From contig NZ_JABJWY010000016.1 of the NCBI RefSeq assembly GCF_013167215.1, positions 186,134 to 250,133 on the forward strand: DNA of 64,000 bases. The letters run 5' to 3'. The position numbers and the translations under genes were made by a program. This DNA comes from Sphingobacterium prati (GTDB lineage: Bacteria; Bacteroidota; Bacteroidia; Sphingobacteriales; Sphingobacteriaceae). The notes beneath the pieces are model-generated. The model did no database searches. It was not told the DNA's origin and was given only the letters and a program-made list of their open reading frames with translations. How positions within the stretch are numbered: position 1 is the stretch's first letter; every line of letters starts with the position of its first letter. Below, piece by piece: positions 34,601-44,591 of the stretch.

Positions 34601-35166
34601 ACTAAGTTTATTTTTATTGGTTTTCCCACTTCCTTTATCGAAATAGAGATTATTTTTATCACAGTCGATTCCGTTGGGCCATAAGGTTAACCAGGGAAAT
34701 TTTGTAATACAACAAATTACAGCTATTTTAATTATCTGCATATCTATGTTGTATCATTTTATGTGCAAATTGTATCAAAATTATAGTGCATTGCACTAGG
34801 AGAACTATTTTGTTTTTGTGAAATTAGTAAATAGGTTTTTCTTTTCTGTTTTTACGCAGACCGTTGATGTGTCCTAGGATTCAGGTTGGCGTTATGAGCT
34901 TTTTATTTTATTGTTTGTACAGTGAAGGAAATTTTATGATTCCCAATAAGTGCTTGTTTTAACAATTTTTACACCTATTAGACCAAAATGAACCCCAATT
35001 GACCTTCCTATTTATGTAGATTTGTTTATAATCCAATTATTAAAGGAAATTTCAGGGGGGGGAAATAGGTAGTCAATATGCTACTTAAATTAATGCGCTA
35101 AATCACCCAACGAGATGTTTAAGGGCTATGTTAACTTTTTTGAACCAATAAAAACAAATAGAAATC
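34601..35166. other. Intergenic region
   Basis: About 565 bp of AT-rich sequence, with a G7 run near 35055. I see no gene, RNA fold or repeat in it. Confidence 0.5.
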
Positions 35167-35415
35167 ATGTTAATTAAAATAAATGCATATATGCATCTAA
35201 AGAAACATATCCGTATGAATAAGTTTGCTGATCTTGAGATGAGTATCTTCTACTTTAAGAGAAGGCCATTTGTTGTTATGGATTTACTTAATGAGAAAAT
35301 TTATTTTAACGAAAACGGATTGGAATGGTTACTTACCGAGAAGCAACTTGAATTGTCCAATCAATGGATTCGAAGTAAATATCTGCCATCCAAAAATGGG
35401 TCGGACTTGCTTTAA
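35167..35415 (+). CDS. Small hypothetical protein, doubtful
   Basis: An 82-codon frame from an ATG at 35167 encodes DLEMSIFYFKRRPFVVMDLL and GLEWLLTEKQLELSNQW. It has protein-like composition but no recognised family, promoter or partner. It sits in a stretch of truncated genes and could itself be a fragment. The following 35416-35713 contains only broken frames. Confidence 0.3.
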   Translation: MLIKINAYMHLKKHIRMNKFADLEMSIFYFKRRPFVVMDLLNEKIYFNENGLEWLLTEKQLELSNQWIRSKYLPSKNGSDLL

Positions 35416-35668
35416 ACCATAAGAATAATGGGTTGGTGATAAAGCTGATAGACGAGTTTTATTTAGCGACATCCCGTATGTTACTCGGAAATTAGTTGAA
35501 CTTTTTTAAAACGTATTACTTGCCTGATTTTTTCATAATAGGACAGTTCTGCTTATTGTGTCGCGGTCCACTGTGCTCTAATGTCCGCTATATCATGCTA
35601 TTTGTTGAACTAATTTACCAGCCTGAGGTCAATTTGAAAAAACTGTGGTATAATTTTAAAGGAATTGT

Positions 35669-35711
35669 TTTGCCGGGCTTAACTTTTCTATTTTTGGAAA
35701 AACTTAAGCCC
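35669..35711 (+). promoter_or_regulatory. Promoter and inverted repeat before the truncated receptor gene
   Basis: TTTG (35669-35672) and TATTTTTG (35689-35696) form a -33/-7 pair with a slightly short 16-base spacer. An inverted repeat GGGCTTAA (35675-35682) / TTAAGCCC (35704-35711) brackets the -7 box, so a regulator could occlude it. The gene start (GTG, 35714) follows at once. Confidence 0.45.
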
Positions 35712-35713
35712 TA

Positions 35714-35935
35714 GTGAAAAGATATTTTACCCTTCTCTGCCTTTTATTTTTAACGCTAACGGGACATGCTCAAAAAGCTATCTTAACCGGAACTGTTAAA
35801 GACTCCATTGCTCATTTACCTGTGTCATTTGCAAGCATTGCCCTTATTGATGCCCATGGGGCAGTGGTGGATGGGAATTGTCGAAAGCCGCAACCTTTAA
35901 CACTTTTTGAGGTTCGAGTTTATCTTTTACAATGA
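35714..35935 (+). pseudogene. Truncated N-terminus of an outer-membrane receptor-like protein
   Basis: From the GTG at 35714 the frame encodes a signal peptide (YFTLLCLLFLTLTGHAQ) and the first strands of a carboxypeptidase-regulatory-like domain (ILTGTVKDSIAHLPVSFASI, ALIDAHGAVVDGN). It then diverges and stops after 73 codons. Full members (TonB-dependent receptors with an outer-membrane beta-barrel) have 750-950 residues, so this is a remnant. Its promoter seems intact. Confidence 0.65.
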
Positions 35936-36197
35936 TTTTTTCGCCGATCACGTAATTTTAGTTTGGTGAGTAAAAATAAAAGAAATCATTATAAATATTA
36001 GGATGTTTAGAAATAAAAATTCTTGTTTCTTGATGATGAAGTTCCGATGACGTAGGCACCGGAATATTTGACGAAATTGGCCGACAGCTGGAAAAATAAA
36101 TCTACAACATTAAATAAGAAAACAATCTAGTTACTTGCCTGTTATTTTAGTATAGCAATTTTTTAGATATTGAGGCTGTTAACCTTTAATGCTTACT

Positions 36198-36479
36198 ATG
36201 GATAAGATTTTTTCGAAGTTGCATCAATATTGTAAATTAATGATTCTCATGGTGCTTTCGTCAATATATTTAATCGGATCTTGCGAAAAAGAGACCTTTT
36301 GGCTGGTTACTAAAGACAATATGCCGTTTATAAGTGTTTAGAAGAAGTAACTGTATATGTGGTTGACGCGGGTGTGAAAACGCTGTTCGAAAATTATAAC
36401 CAGAAGTTATATTATGCTTTTGTAGTAGGATTTATAATTATAGCAATTCAACAACCGTCGGGATCATGCTGGGGCTATC
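36198..36479 (+). pseudogene. Broken lipoprotein gene
   Basis: An ATG at 36198 starts a 47-codon frame with a lipobox (LMVLSSIYLIGSCEKETF) that stops at 36339. In another frame the sequence continues YKCLEEVTVYVVDAG and TLFENYNQKLYYAF to a stop at 36488. Joining them by a frameshift near 36330 gives a lipoprotein of about 90 residues. No family is recognised. The 36 kb end of the frame overlaps the leader of the TolC gene. Confidence 0.4.
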
Positions 36480-36516
36480 TTCGCCGTTAGGATTCTTTAA
36501 AATGATAGTAATATAT

Positions 36517-37968
36517 ATGAAGCTGATTCTTTCAATAATTAAATTGAGCGTACCTTTTAGCGCTTTTTTGGTATTGGTTCCCGAGATAACGTCTGCTCAG
36601 CAATTTACCTTATCAGAATGTATCGAAAAAGCAGGACAAAATAACACCCTTGTCAAAATAGCCAAACAGTCGCTTGAAACAAGGGAGAAACTCCTTGAAT
36701 CCAATAAAAATAATTATCTGCCAAAAGTAGACCTGCTGGGTGGTTATAATTATATCGGAAAGCCGATCGAAGTCAATTTGCAACAGGTCAAAGAAGGGAT
36801 CGTCGAGGGAACGGCAAACCAAAATCTGAACACGGCGAATACCATTTTCCAACAGATCACCGGAAATCAGTTGCCGCAGTCGATCCAGGATATCGTGTAC
36901 CAGACATCCAAAGATCTGGTGAATGCTATTTACCCCAATTATAATCCCAAAATAAGCAAACAAAGCTATTTTCTTGCCGGACTGATGCTGCGTCAGCCTA
37001 TCTATGCCGGGGGGAAGATCAAAGCTTCGCAGGAACTTTCTGCCCAACAGGTTGAAAGCGGAAATGCAAATCTGGCATCGGCCAGAAATCTGTCCGTCTA
37101 CAATATTGCCTTACAATATATTCAAATCTTGTACCTGAACGCTATGATTGAGAAACAACAAGATATTGTGGCGGCGCTGCAACGCAATGAAAAATTTGCT
37201 CAGAGTCTCCTCAGCGCAGATGTGATACCACCTTATCAGAAAAATTGGGCTGATATTGCCCGGGTGCATGGAGAAACTAATCTGAAGAGTCTTAATCTTG
37301 AAAAAAACAATGCACTGCTAACCTTAAAAGACTTAATGGGGATCGGGCTGGATGAACCTTTGGAAATAACGCAAAAAATAAGTGAAGAAATGCATGTACC
37401 CGCTTTCTTGGATCCGACAAACAACACGGACCTGAAATTATTGGAGAGTAAAAAATCAGAAGCAAAAATTGGACTCAAGGTAAGTAAATCTTTCTCCAGA
37501 CCAAATGTGTTTGCGATTGCCAACTATCAGTTTTTTAGGAAAGACCTGCCCCTGATCACTCCACCATGGCTTGTTGGGGTTGAATTTCAGTGGACGCTGT
37601 TCGATCCGGAACGTAAATCCAGAAATCATGCAGCCGAGTCGCTCGTTAAGGAAACAGACCTGTTGATCGAACAAAAACAGCAAGCTGTAAATCTTGCTGC
37701 GCGGGTAACACAAAATAAACTGATCAGTCTTAAGGAACAATGTGAAACATTTAATGCCTCGCGAAAGCAATCCTATACAACAAGTGAAATGGTTGAAAAA
37801 CGAATGCAGAATAGCCTGTCATCTGTTAAAGATGTAAATGACGCACTCCAGCTTCAGTATGAAACAGAGAAATTGTACCACACTTCATTGGTGACCTATA
37901 ATACGGTACTTGCAACTTATTTCTATATCATTGGCGATGCGCAGGGTATAACGAGTTTTGTGCATTAA
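36517..37968 (+). CDS. TolC-family outer-membrane efflux protein
   Basis: From the ATG at 36517 the 483-residue protein has a signal peptide ending at TSAQQ, then FTLSECIEKAGQNNTLVKIA and the repeated TolC helical-barrel modules, with AGLMLRQPIYAGGKIKASQE and LVGVEFQWTLFDPERKSRN as typical beta-barrel/coil junctions. It is the first gene of a four-gene export operon, 11 bp ahead of the membrane fusion protein. The start at 36466 would add a non-signal leader. It forms the outer-membrane channel of the exporter. Confidence 0.93.
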   Translation: MKLILSIIKLSVPFSAFLVLVPEITSAQQFTLSECIEKAGQNNTLVKIAKQSLETREKLLESNKNNYLPKVDLLGGYNYIGKPIEVNLQQVKEGIVEGTANQNLNTANTIFQQITGNQLPQSIQDIVYQTSKDLVNAIYPNYNPKISKQSYFLAGLMLRQPIYAGGKIKASQELSAQQVESGNANLASARNLSVYNIALQYIQILYLNAMIEKQQDIVAALQRNEKFAQSLLSADVIPPYQKNWADIARVHGETNLKSLNLEKNNALLTLKDLMGIGLDEPLEITQKISEEMHVPAFLDPTNNTDLKLLESKKSEAKIGLKVSKSFSRPNVFAIANYQFFRKDLPLITPPWLVGVEFQWTLFDPERKSRNHAAESLVKETDLLIEQKQQAVNLAARVTQNKLISLKEQCETFNASRKQSYTTSEMVEKRMQNSLSSVKDVNDALQLQYETEKLYHTSLVTYNTVLATYFYIIGDAQGITSFVH

Positions 37969-37979
37969 ACTGGAAGAAT

Positions 37980-38975
37980 ATGAAAAAATTTATAAAAAAC
38001 TACTGGGCCGTTTTTATTCCCATCATTGTCCTGACAGTAGCGCTCGTTTACCTTTTGAAGGGTAAATCACCCAAAGAGCAGGGCGATACGATCATTGGCA
38101 TGGTAGACGCCGAATTTGTTGATGTTTCTGCCTCTCTGCCCGGTCGATTGGTCGATTTGAAGGTAAAGGCAGGCGACAAGGTAGAGGAAGGTCAGCTTGT
38201 CGCTCAGCTGAAAACAACGGAAATCGAAACGATACAATCGCAGGTGGCCGGTGCTGTTGCGATCGCTCAAAATCAGCTTGATAAGGTCAACCGTGGGGTT
38301 GAACCTGAAGTGTTGGCTTCAGCAAAAAATCTGCAACAGATAGCCAAAGAACAAATGAACCTGATGTCCAAAACCTATAGCCGCTTTCAGAACCTGTATG
38401 GCGAAGGGGTGATATCCGGACAGGAAAGAGATATTGTATATTTCAAATACAAAGCAGCACAAAAAGAACTTGAAACTGCCAATCTGAATGTACAGCTGTT
38501 ACAGCGAGGGGCGAACGATGAACTGAAGAATTCGGCTCAAACGGTGTTACAACAGGCCAGGGATGCCGACAGACTGGCGCAGGAAATTAAAGACAACGCT
38601 AGTCTTAGGGCGCCGGCTGCAGGTAAGATCTCGACATTGATCTCCAATACGGGCGAAATGGTGAATGCCGGTTATCCCATTATGACTATTCAAAAGGACA
38701 ATTCTTTTTTTGTGAAATTCAATCTCCGTCAAAATCAGATGGATAAGATTGATAAGGGCATGCTGGTACACATGAATATCCCAGGTTGCAAACCTGAAAA
38801 TATCGCAGGTACTGTAACCGAACTTGCACCTGCTCTGGGATATGCGGATTGGGTGCCGGAAAAACAAAACGGCGAATTTGAACTACGTACCTTTCAGATA
38901 AAAGTGAAACCGAAAGATTTGAACGCAATCACTGGACTTCGTTCGGGAATGACGGCGCAGTTAATATTACCCTAA
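37980..38975 (+). CDS. HlyD/EmrA-type membrane fusion protein
   Basis: The 331-residue protein has an N-terminal TM anchor (NYWAVFIPIIVLTVALVYLL), a biotinyl-lipoyl half (VSASLPGRLVDLKVKAGDKV), a coiled-coil hairpin, the second lipoyl half (LRAPAAGKISTLISNTGEMV) and a beta-barrel domain. It bridges the inner-membrane permeases to the TolC-type channel encoded upstream. It resembles the YbhG/HlyD partners of ABC-2 exporters. The substrate is probably a small hydrophobic or cationic compound; this is inference. Confidence 0.93.
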   Translation: MKKFIKNYWAVFIPIIVLTVALVYLLKGKSPKEQGDTIIGMVDAEFVDVSASLPGRLVDLKVKAGDKVEEGQLVAQLKTTEIETIQSQVAGAVAIAQNQLDKVNRGVEPEVLASAKNLQQIAKEQMNLMSKTYSRFQNLYGEGVISGQERDIVYFKYKAAQKELETANLNVQLLQRGANDELKNSAQTVLQQARDADRLAQEIKDNASLRAPAAGKISTLISNTGEMVNAGYPIMTIQKDNSFFVKFNLRQNQMDKIDKGMLVHMNIPGCKPENIAGTVTELAPALGYADWVPEKQNGEFELRTFQIKVKPKDLNAITGLRSGMTAQLILP

Positions 38976-38986
38976 ATCCCTTTGAT

Positions 38987-40153
38987 TTGAAAACCATAAG
39001 CCTTATCATGATCCGGGAATGGAAACGAATTTTTTCGATTCCCAACTTCTATGTGATCTTGCTGGTGATTCCGCCTCTAATTTTTTTCTTTTATGGCTTT
39101 ATCTACCAGAAGCAGTTTGCGAAAGAATTGCCGATGGCGGTCTGGGACGAGGACAGATCGTTCACTTCACGTACGCTGACCGATATGATGGAGCAAAATG
39201 AAAATATACATTTTACCGCCACTGTCTTCAGCAATGCCGAAATCGAAAAGCTCATGAAAGAAGGGAAAATTTTTGGAGCTGTGCATTTTCCGAAAAATAT
39301 GGAAGCTGATGTTAAGAAAAATCACCAGTCAAACATTACGCTATATACCAATGGCGCTTATTTGGTGCCGGCAAAATTGATCTATAAGGGAGCAGCGGAG
39401 ATTATCATCAAAGGGGGGCTGGCCGTGGTCTTACAAAAAGCAGTGAAACAGGGAATGCCCGCCGGAGAAGCCAATATGCTCGTGCAGCCGATCAAACTCA
39501 ATACAACCGTCTTATACAATCCGGATTTTAATTACCAGCGTTATCTCACTCCCGGACTCATTACGGTTGGCATACAGATGGCCCTGATTGTGGCCGCTGT
39601 GCTGATCCTGAATCTGGAATTTAACCGAAATACCATGGATGAGCTGCTGCGGATCTCCACTTCCTCCTCGCAGATCATTGTGGGAAAAATGCTGGCGCAT
39701 CTATGTATATCCTGGGTGCTGTTTGTATTGGTAGCCTGGGTAGTGTTTCCGGTTTTTGAATTGGGGAAACCGCAGACGGACTTCAATTTCTTTATCTTGT
39801 TTACGTTGATGGCGCTTGCTTGTATCGGTATCGGTATAATGCTTTCGGCAATCTCTAATAATATGCTATTTGTCACGGATGTGGCACTATTTTTTACGTC
39901 TCCGGCTTTTGTGTTCAGCGGGTTTACGTTCCCCCGATGGGCGATGCCCTGGTATGATCAATTTTATGCCAAAATCATGCCCTATACGCATTTTTTGGAC
40001 GGTTTCATCAAATTGTATTTTATGGAGCTTCCCTTAGTATACGCTGCGGATGAAATGATTAAGCTGCTGCTTTTTATCGGTGCCACATTTCCCGTTGCAA
40101 CCCTGTTTTTTCAGAAACGAATCAGTCAATACCTTAAAAATCAGCAACAGTGA
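38987..40153 (+). CDS. ABC-2 type transporter permease (first)
   Basis: The 388-residue protein has the ABC2_membrane_3 layout: TM1 (FYVILLVIPPLIFFFYGFIY), a large extracytoplasmic domain (LPMAVWDEDRSFTSRTLTD), and a block of five TM helices from about residue 185 (LTPGLITVGIQMALIVAAVL). The TTG at 38987 gives the expected MKTISLIMIREWKRIF. It overlaps the next gene by GTGA. No ATP-binding subunit is in the operon. Confidence 0.92.
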   Translation: MKTISLIMIREWKRIFSIPNFYVILLVIPPLIFFFYGFIYQKQFAKELPMAVWDEDRSFTSRTLTDMMEQNENIHFTATVFSNAEIEKLMKEGKIFGAVHFPKNMEADVKKNHQSNITLYTNGAYLVPAKLIYKGAAEIIIKGGLAVVLQKAVKQGMPAGEANMLVQPIKLNTTVLYNPDFNYQRYLTPGLITVGIQMALIVAAVLILNLEFNRNTMDELLRISTSSSQIIVGKMLAHLCISWVLFVLVAWVVFPVFELGKPQTDFNFFILFTLMALACIGIGIMLSAISNNMLFVTDVALFFTSPAFVFSGFTFPRWAMPWYDQFYAKIMPYTHFLDGFIKLYFMELPLVYAADEMIKLLLFIGATFPVATLFFQKRISQYLKNQQQ

Positions 40154-41322
40154 AACAGACTTTTCAGCTATTCAAAAGAGAGTTAAGAAAGGTGTCAGGC
40201 GATTCTAGCCTATTTCTTATTTTGCTTCTTGCTCCGATCCTGTATGCTTTTATGTACGGAAGCATTTATCTGAATAAGGGCGAGGACCAGGTAAAGATCG
40301 CGTTAATTGACGATGATGGAACAGCTATTTCGAGGACATTGACCGAACAGCTGCGCTCAACACCGATGATTAGTATGGTATCAAGCGCCACTATTGCCGA
40401 GGCACAAGAAAAGATGTATCAGGGCGAGGTACAAGGATACTTTTATATTCAGCATGATTTTGAGAAAGATCTGCTTTCCATGAAACAGACCAATGTCAAT
40501 CTGGTGTTAAATGCTTCCCGTTTTTTACCCTCCAGTGATTTGTTGAGTACAGTGACCAAAGTGTGCATGACGGTAGGAGCAGGCGTACGGAAGACCTATT
40601 TTAACAAGCAGGGAATGGGAGAAGATGAATCTATGAAAATGACTAATCCGATCAATATGGATTACCGTCCCCTGTACAATGCGAGCATGACCTATGGGGC
40701 TTTCCTCTTGCCTGGTTTGCTGGCGATCATATTGCAGCAAACACTGTTGATCGGCGTAGCAGCAAGTTTTACCTCGGAGAGGGAAGATGATCAGCTGGGC
40801 AAGTTATACCAACTTTCGGGACAAAGTGTTTCCAGCCTTATTTTTGGAAAAAGCCTGTTGTACTTTGTTGCCTTTATGATTTTTGGGCTTTTCTTTATTG
40901 CGATTAATTTCTCTGTTTTTGGCATACAGATTCGTGGGAGTTCTCTGGACTTAGCATTGATTACTGCGCTCTTTATCTCGGCCGTGATCGTCTTCGGGAT
41001 GTTTATCGGTAGCTTTTTCAAGACAAAGCTTTTTGCTTTTCAGGTGCTGGTATTTTCATCTTACCCCATTTTTTTAATTACGGGATATTCGATGCCTTAC
41101 CAAGCGCTGCCCAGAGTGGTGCAATGGATCTCCGATCTGCTGCCAACTTCACCTTTTTTAAAGATCTATATTTCTGTAGTTCAGGCAGGGGGCTCACTTC
41201 AGGATAACTTACCGACAATAATTCATTTAATACTCCTTTGGGGATTATTTTTTATTCTGTTGGTTATTAGAGTCCAGTATATCCTAAAAAAACAAGCGAA
41301 TAAAAGAGACAGTCTACATTGA
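40150..41322 (+). CDS. ABC-2 type transporter permease (second)
   Basis: The 390-residue paralogue of the previous protein has TM1 near LFLILLLAPILYAFMYGSIY, the outer domain KIALIDDDGTAISRTLTEQL, and the C-terminal helices with LLPGLLAIILQQTLLIGVAA and SYPIFLITGYSMP. The start is GTG at 40150, overlapping the stop of the first permease, so the two are translationally coupled and likely form a heterodimer. The ATPase must come from elsewhere, or the permeases act without one. Confidence 0.92.
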   Translation: MKQTFQLFKRELRKVSGDSSLFLILLLAPILYAFMYGSIYLNKGEDQVKIALIDDDGTAISRTLTEQLRSTPMISMVSSATIAEAQEKMYQGEVQGYFYIQHDFEKDLLSMKQTNVNLVLNASRFLPSSDLLSTVTKVCMTVGAGVRKTYFNKQGMGEDESMKMTNPINMDYRPLYNASMTYGAFLLPGLLAIILQQTLLIGVAASFTSEREDDQLGKLYQLSGQSVSSLIFGKSLLYFVAFMIFGLFFIAINFSVFGIQIRGSSLDLALITALFISAVIVFGMFIGSFFKTKLFAFQVLVFSSYPIFLITGYSMPYQALPRVVQWISDLLPTSPFLKIYISVVQAGGSLQDNLPTIIHLILLWGLFFILLVIRVQYILKKQANKRDSLH

Positions 41323-41612
41323 TATCATTTTATGCAATATTATCACTTGAACTATATGTTAAAGGCGCATGCTGTAAGTCACATTTGTTTCCGAATAGAT
41401 GTCAGCTACCGGCATGTGTTATTATAAACAAGACGGAACAGAAGGGCAGATGGGGTATGTCGAATAGGCATTAATGGCAAAAAGTATTTCTTTTTTGTCA
41501 CATGATCCCTGTTGCTACCTCTGATCTAATAAATACCGAAAATAATCGCTAAATGCGATCAAAAACTTTTGAAACGCTTCCATGTAAGTATAATATGTGC
41601 TAATTTAAACAG

Positions 41613-42464
41613 ATGAAAAAAAGAATTCTAGTACTTATTGATTTTTCTGAAAATTCCTGGACCGCTACCAGGTATGCAGCGTATTTGGCCCAGACCTTTA
41701 ATTGGTCATTACAATTATTACATAGCTATTCAGATTCTCTCAAAGATAAAATTGATCATCATTTTGAAGGAGTACCACCGGTTTCGAAAAAAGAAAAGGC
41801 CGAGTTTGGATTGAACGAATGGGGCCGCCGGGTACAACAAGAGTTTACGGACCTCACCTATGAGACCATATGTTTGCCCGGAAAATTAACAGAGACCGTA
41901 TCAAACTTATTATTCCAAAATCAATATTCATTTGTCGTCATGGGAGCTAAAGGGGGGAGCAAAATAAAATTGACCCTATTGGGGAGTAATACGATAGCAT
42001 TGATAAAAAGCTGTCCTATTGGTATTTTGGCGGTTCCATTAAAAATGCCTAAGTTCCGTTTGAAAAATGTGGGGATGCTGACAAATTTTAAGGACTCTGA
42101 ATTTGATCTGCTCGAAGGGATTAAAGACAATCTGTCTTTAGAATTTAATCTCGACCTATTGCATGTTACTGAGGGATATAAGCCCGCCCATCAGCAGGAT
42201 GTAGCTCAGCTGAAACGAAAATCAGCTGTAATGTTTCCATTGAGCCATATCAATTACGTTGAAAAAAATGCCGTTTATAGGCTAGATTATCGTATGCCTA
42301 TCCCAAGTTGTGTCGATTATATGGTTAGATCTAGAGCGATAGATTTATTACTTGTATCCTACAATCAAAAGAGCTTTTTTAAACAGCTTTTCTCCCGTAG
42401 CCTCAAAAAGGCAATTTATCAGAATTTATCGATACCTACGTATTTTAAACGGACAGCTGGATAA
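41613..42464 (+). CDS. Tandem-domain universal stress protein (UspA family)
   Basis: The 283-residue protein has two Usp folds. The first shows RILVLIDFSENSWTATRYAA, and the nucleotide-site motif SFVVMGAKGGSKIKLTLLGS with NTIALIKSCPIGILAVP. The second (about 150-283) is more divergent and keeps IDLLLVSYNQKSFFKQLFSR. Such proteins respond to starvation and stress; whether it binds ATP is uncertain, though the G-x2-G-x9-G-[ST]-type motif is partly present in the first half. It is a single gene. Confidence 0.9.
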   Translation: MKKRILVLIDFSENSWTATRYAAYLAQTFNWSLQLLHSYSDSLKDKIDHHFEGVPPVSKKEKAEFGLNEWGRRVQQEFTDLTYETICLPGKLTETVSNLLFQNQYSFVVMGAKGGSKIKLTLLGSNTIALIKSCPIGILAVPLKMPKFRLKNVGMLTNFKDSEFDLLEGIKDNLSLEFNLDLLHVTEGYKPAHQQDVAQLKRKSAVMFPLSHINYVEKNAVYRLDYRMPIPSCVDYMVRSRAIDLLLVSYNQKSFFKQLFSRSLKKAIYQNLSIPTYFKRTAG

Positions 42465-42685
42465 TGGGTCATTTAAAGTTGGCTTATAATATTATCAGAC
42501 ACAAACTAAGATCGCACTATTCTTGTTTTCTAAACGTTTAAATACTGCATTCATAATTTTAATCCGTTAAAATAATAGTGAGGTTGTCGCAATAGGAATA
42601 GAAAATATTCTTCTGTACAGATAATCTATAAATCGATTTAAAGATTGCCCATATGGTACAGTAATGATTATCTTTATGGTGTAAT

Positions 42686-43963
42686 ATGGAATTAATAATA
42701 ATTATAGGGCTCGTTCTATTGAACGGTATCTTTGCCATGTCGGAGATGTCGCTCGTATCCTCCCGGAAATTCAAGCTTGAAAATTTAAGGAAAAGGGGAA
42801 AATCTGCGGCGAAGACGGCCCTTGATTTATCGGCTAACCCTACTCGCTTTTTATCGACTGTTCAAATTGGTATTACATTAATAGGTATTTTATTGGGTGT
42901 ATATAGTGGCGAAAACCTTACAAAAAATTTGGCTGCTTTTTTGAGCCAATTTGACCTACTTAAACCATACGCAATGACCTTGTCGACTACGCTGATTGTT
43001 GTGTTAATCACTTATCTCTCCATAGTTTTGGGAGAGTTATTTCCTAAACGGGTTGCGATGAAATTTCCCGAGCCAATTATCGTGATATTGGCTAAGCCCA
43101 TGTTTATTCTGTCAAAGATTACGGCTCCATTTGTGTGGTTGTTGAGTGCTTCAAATAATCTGTTATTGAAAATTTTTGGAATTTCTGCAAAAAATGATGA
43201 TACTTTAAGCGAGGAGGAAATCAAATCTATAATTGCAGATAGTACTATAGGAGGGGAGATTCAAGAGATTGAACAGGAAATTGTAAAAAGGGTTTTTGAA
43301 CTTGGAGACCGGAAGGTTACATCTTTGATGACACATAGGCCAGACATTGTTTATTTTAAAATGAATGAAAGTTGGGAGTTGGTCCGTTCAAAGATTAATG
43401 CTGAAAAGCATTCAGCTTATCCCGTGTGTAGCGAAAAAGGTTTGGAGGAGATTCTTGGAATAGTACTTATCAAAGATCTATTCGTAGATGCGGATCCTAA
43501 TGAATTTAACTTAGAGAGATTTATTAAGAAGCCTGTATTTTTTAATGAGAACTCTGATGCATATAAGGTGCTTGAACGTTTTAAGCGAGAAGGCACGCAT
43601 TATGGTCTTGTGGTAGACGAATATGGTGTAATTTCGGGGATCGTCACGATGGATGATGTTTTGGATGCATTGGTAGGTGATGTATCTGAAAATTCTGATG
43701 AGGATCAAGAAATTGTACAGCGAAGTGAAAACAGCTGGTTAATAGATGGTCAGTATTCCGCATTCGAATTCATCAAAAATTTTGAGATTGAATTGCATTA
43801 TGAATTAAGCAACCAATATTCTACCATAGGAGGAATGTTTATGTTTCATGTTAATGATATACCCAATGTAGGGGACAGGATTCAAATTGGTCAGTATGAA
43901 TTGGAAATTGTTGATAAAGATGGGCAACGTATAGACAAGATCATGCTGACCAAGTCTTATTAG
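42686..43963 (+). CDS. CNNM/HlyC-CorC-type membrane protein with CBS domains
   Basis: The 425-residue protein has a DUF21/CNNM membrane domain with four TM segments (LIIIIGLVLLNGIFAMSEMS, TRFLSTVQIGITLIGILLGV, YLSIVLGELFPKRVAM), two CBS domains at about 205-330 (VTSLMTHRPDIVYFKM, THYGLVVDEYGVISGIVTMD) and a CorC_HlyC domain (SAFEFIKNFEIELHYEL). By family knowledge it handles Mg2+ or Co2+ efflux or divalent cation homeostasis in the inner membrane. It is a single gene. Confidence 0.95.
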   Translation: MELIIIIGLVLLNGIFAMSEMSLVSSRKFKLENLRKRGKSAAKTALDLSANPTRFLSTVQIGITLIGILLGVYSGENLTKNLAAFLSQFDLLKPYAMTLSTTLIVVLITYLSIVLGELFPKRVAMKFPEPIIVILAKPMFILSKITAPFVWLLSASNNLLLKIFGISAKNDDTLSEEEIKSIIADSTIGGEIQEIEQEIVKRVFELGDRKVTSLMTHRPDIVYFKMNESWELVRSKINAEKHSAYPVCSEKGLEEILGIVLIKDLFVDADPNEFNLERFIKKPVFFNENSDAYKVLERFKREGTHYGLVVDEYGVISGIVTMDDVLDALVGDVSENSDEDQEIVQRSENSWLIDGQYSAFEFIKNFEIELHYELSNQYSTIGGMFMFHVNDIPNVGDRIQIGQYELEIVDKDGQRIDKIMLTKSY

Positions 43964-44222
43964 TTTTTCACCTATCGGAAGCGAATAGATTCAGTAACCG
44001 ACTGAGAGGCATATTATCTGAAAATTACTCCTAAGCGTTAGGTAACAATTTCGTGTGTGAGCTAAGTGTACGGAAACGAGCTCGATCGCGGGCACGGTTG
44101 TTGCGTCGACATTCATTCTACTGATAATAAACAAGAAATCATCTTTGTCAGCTTGATTAATAATTGGAGATCCGATTAATTGGAAAGCAAACTGACAATC
44201 TGTTTTGTCTTTAATAAAAAAA

Positions 44223-44591
44223 ATGAATAAGAAAATCTTTATTTGTGATGATGACAGTAATATAGTCGATATGTTAGCGATGGTACTACGGGAGTTTACT
44301 GATGCAACAGTATTAACTGAAACGGACAGTCGAAAAGCCTTATCGCGCTTAATAGAAGAATGTCCCGATATTTTTATCGTTGATCTCTCAATGCCATTAC
44401 TCTCAGGTGATCAACTGATTAAGGAAGTTAGAAACAATGTTCTATTAAACAAAATATTGATTATTTGTATGTCTGCAAAACTGGATGCAAAAGAGATAGC
44501 AATTGAGGCTGGTGCTAACATTTATTTGCCAAAACCATTTGATATAAACGATATGATTAGCGCTGTTTCTAAAAACTCCAACAATGGTTAG
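44223..44591 (+). CDS. Single-domain response regulator
   Basis: From the ATG at 44223 the 122-residue receiver has the acidic pocket IFICDDDSN, phospho-acceptor Asp54 (IFIVDLSMPLLSGD), Ser in ICMSAKL and Lys in YLPKPFD. There is no output domain. It lies 135 bp before a soluble PAS-GAF histidine kinase on the same strand and is its likely partner. The frame from 44205 adds six residues and is less likely. Confidence 0.9.
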   Translation: MNKKIFICDDDSNIVDMLAMVLREFTDATVLTETDSRKALSRLIEECPDIFIVDLSMPLLSGDQLIKEVRNNVLLNKILIICMSAKLDAKEIAIEAGANIYLPKPFDINDMISAVSKNSNNG

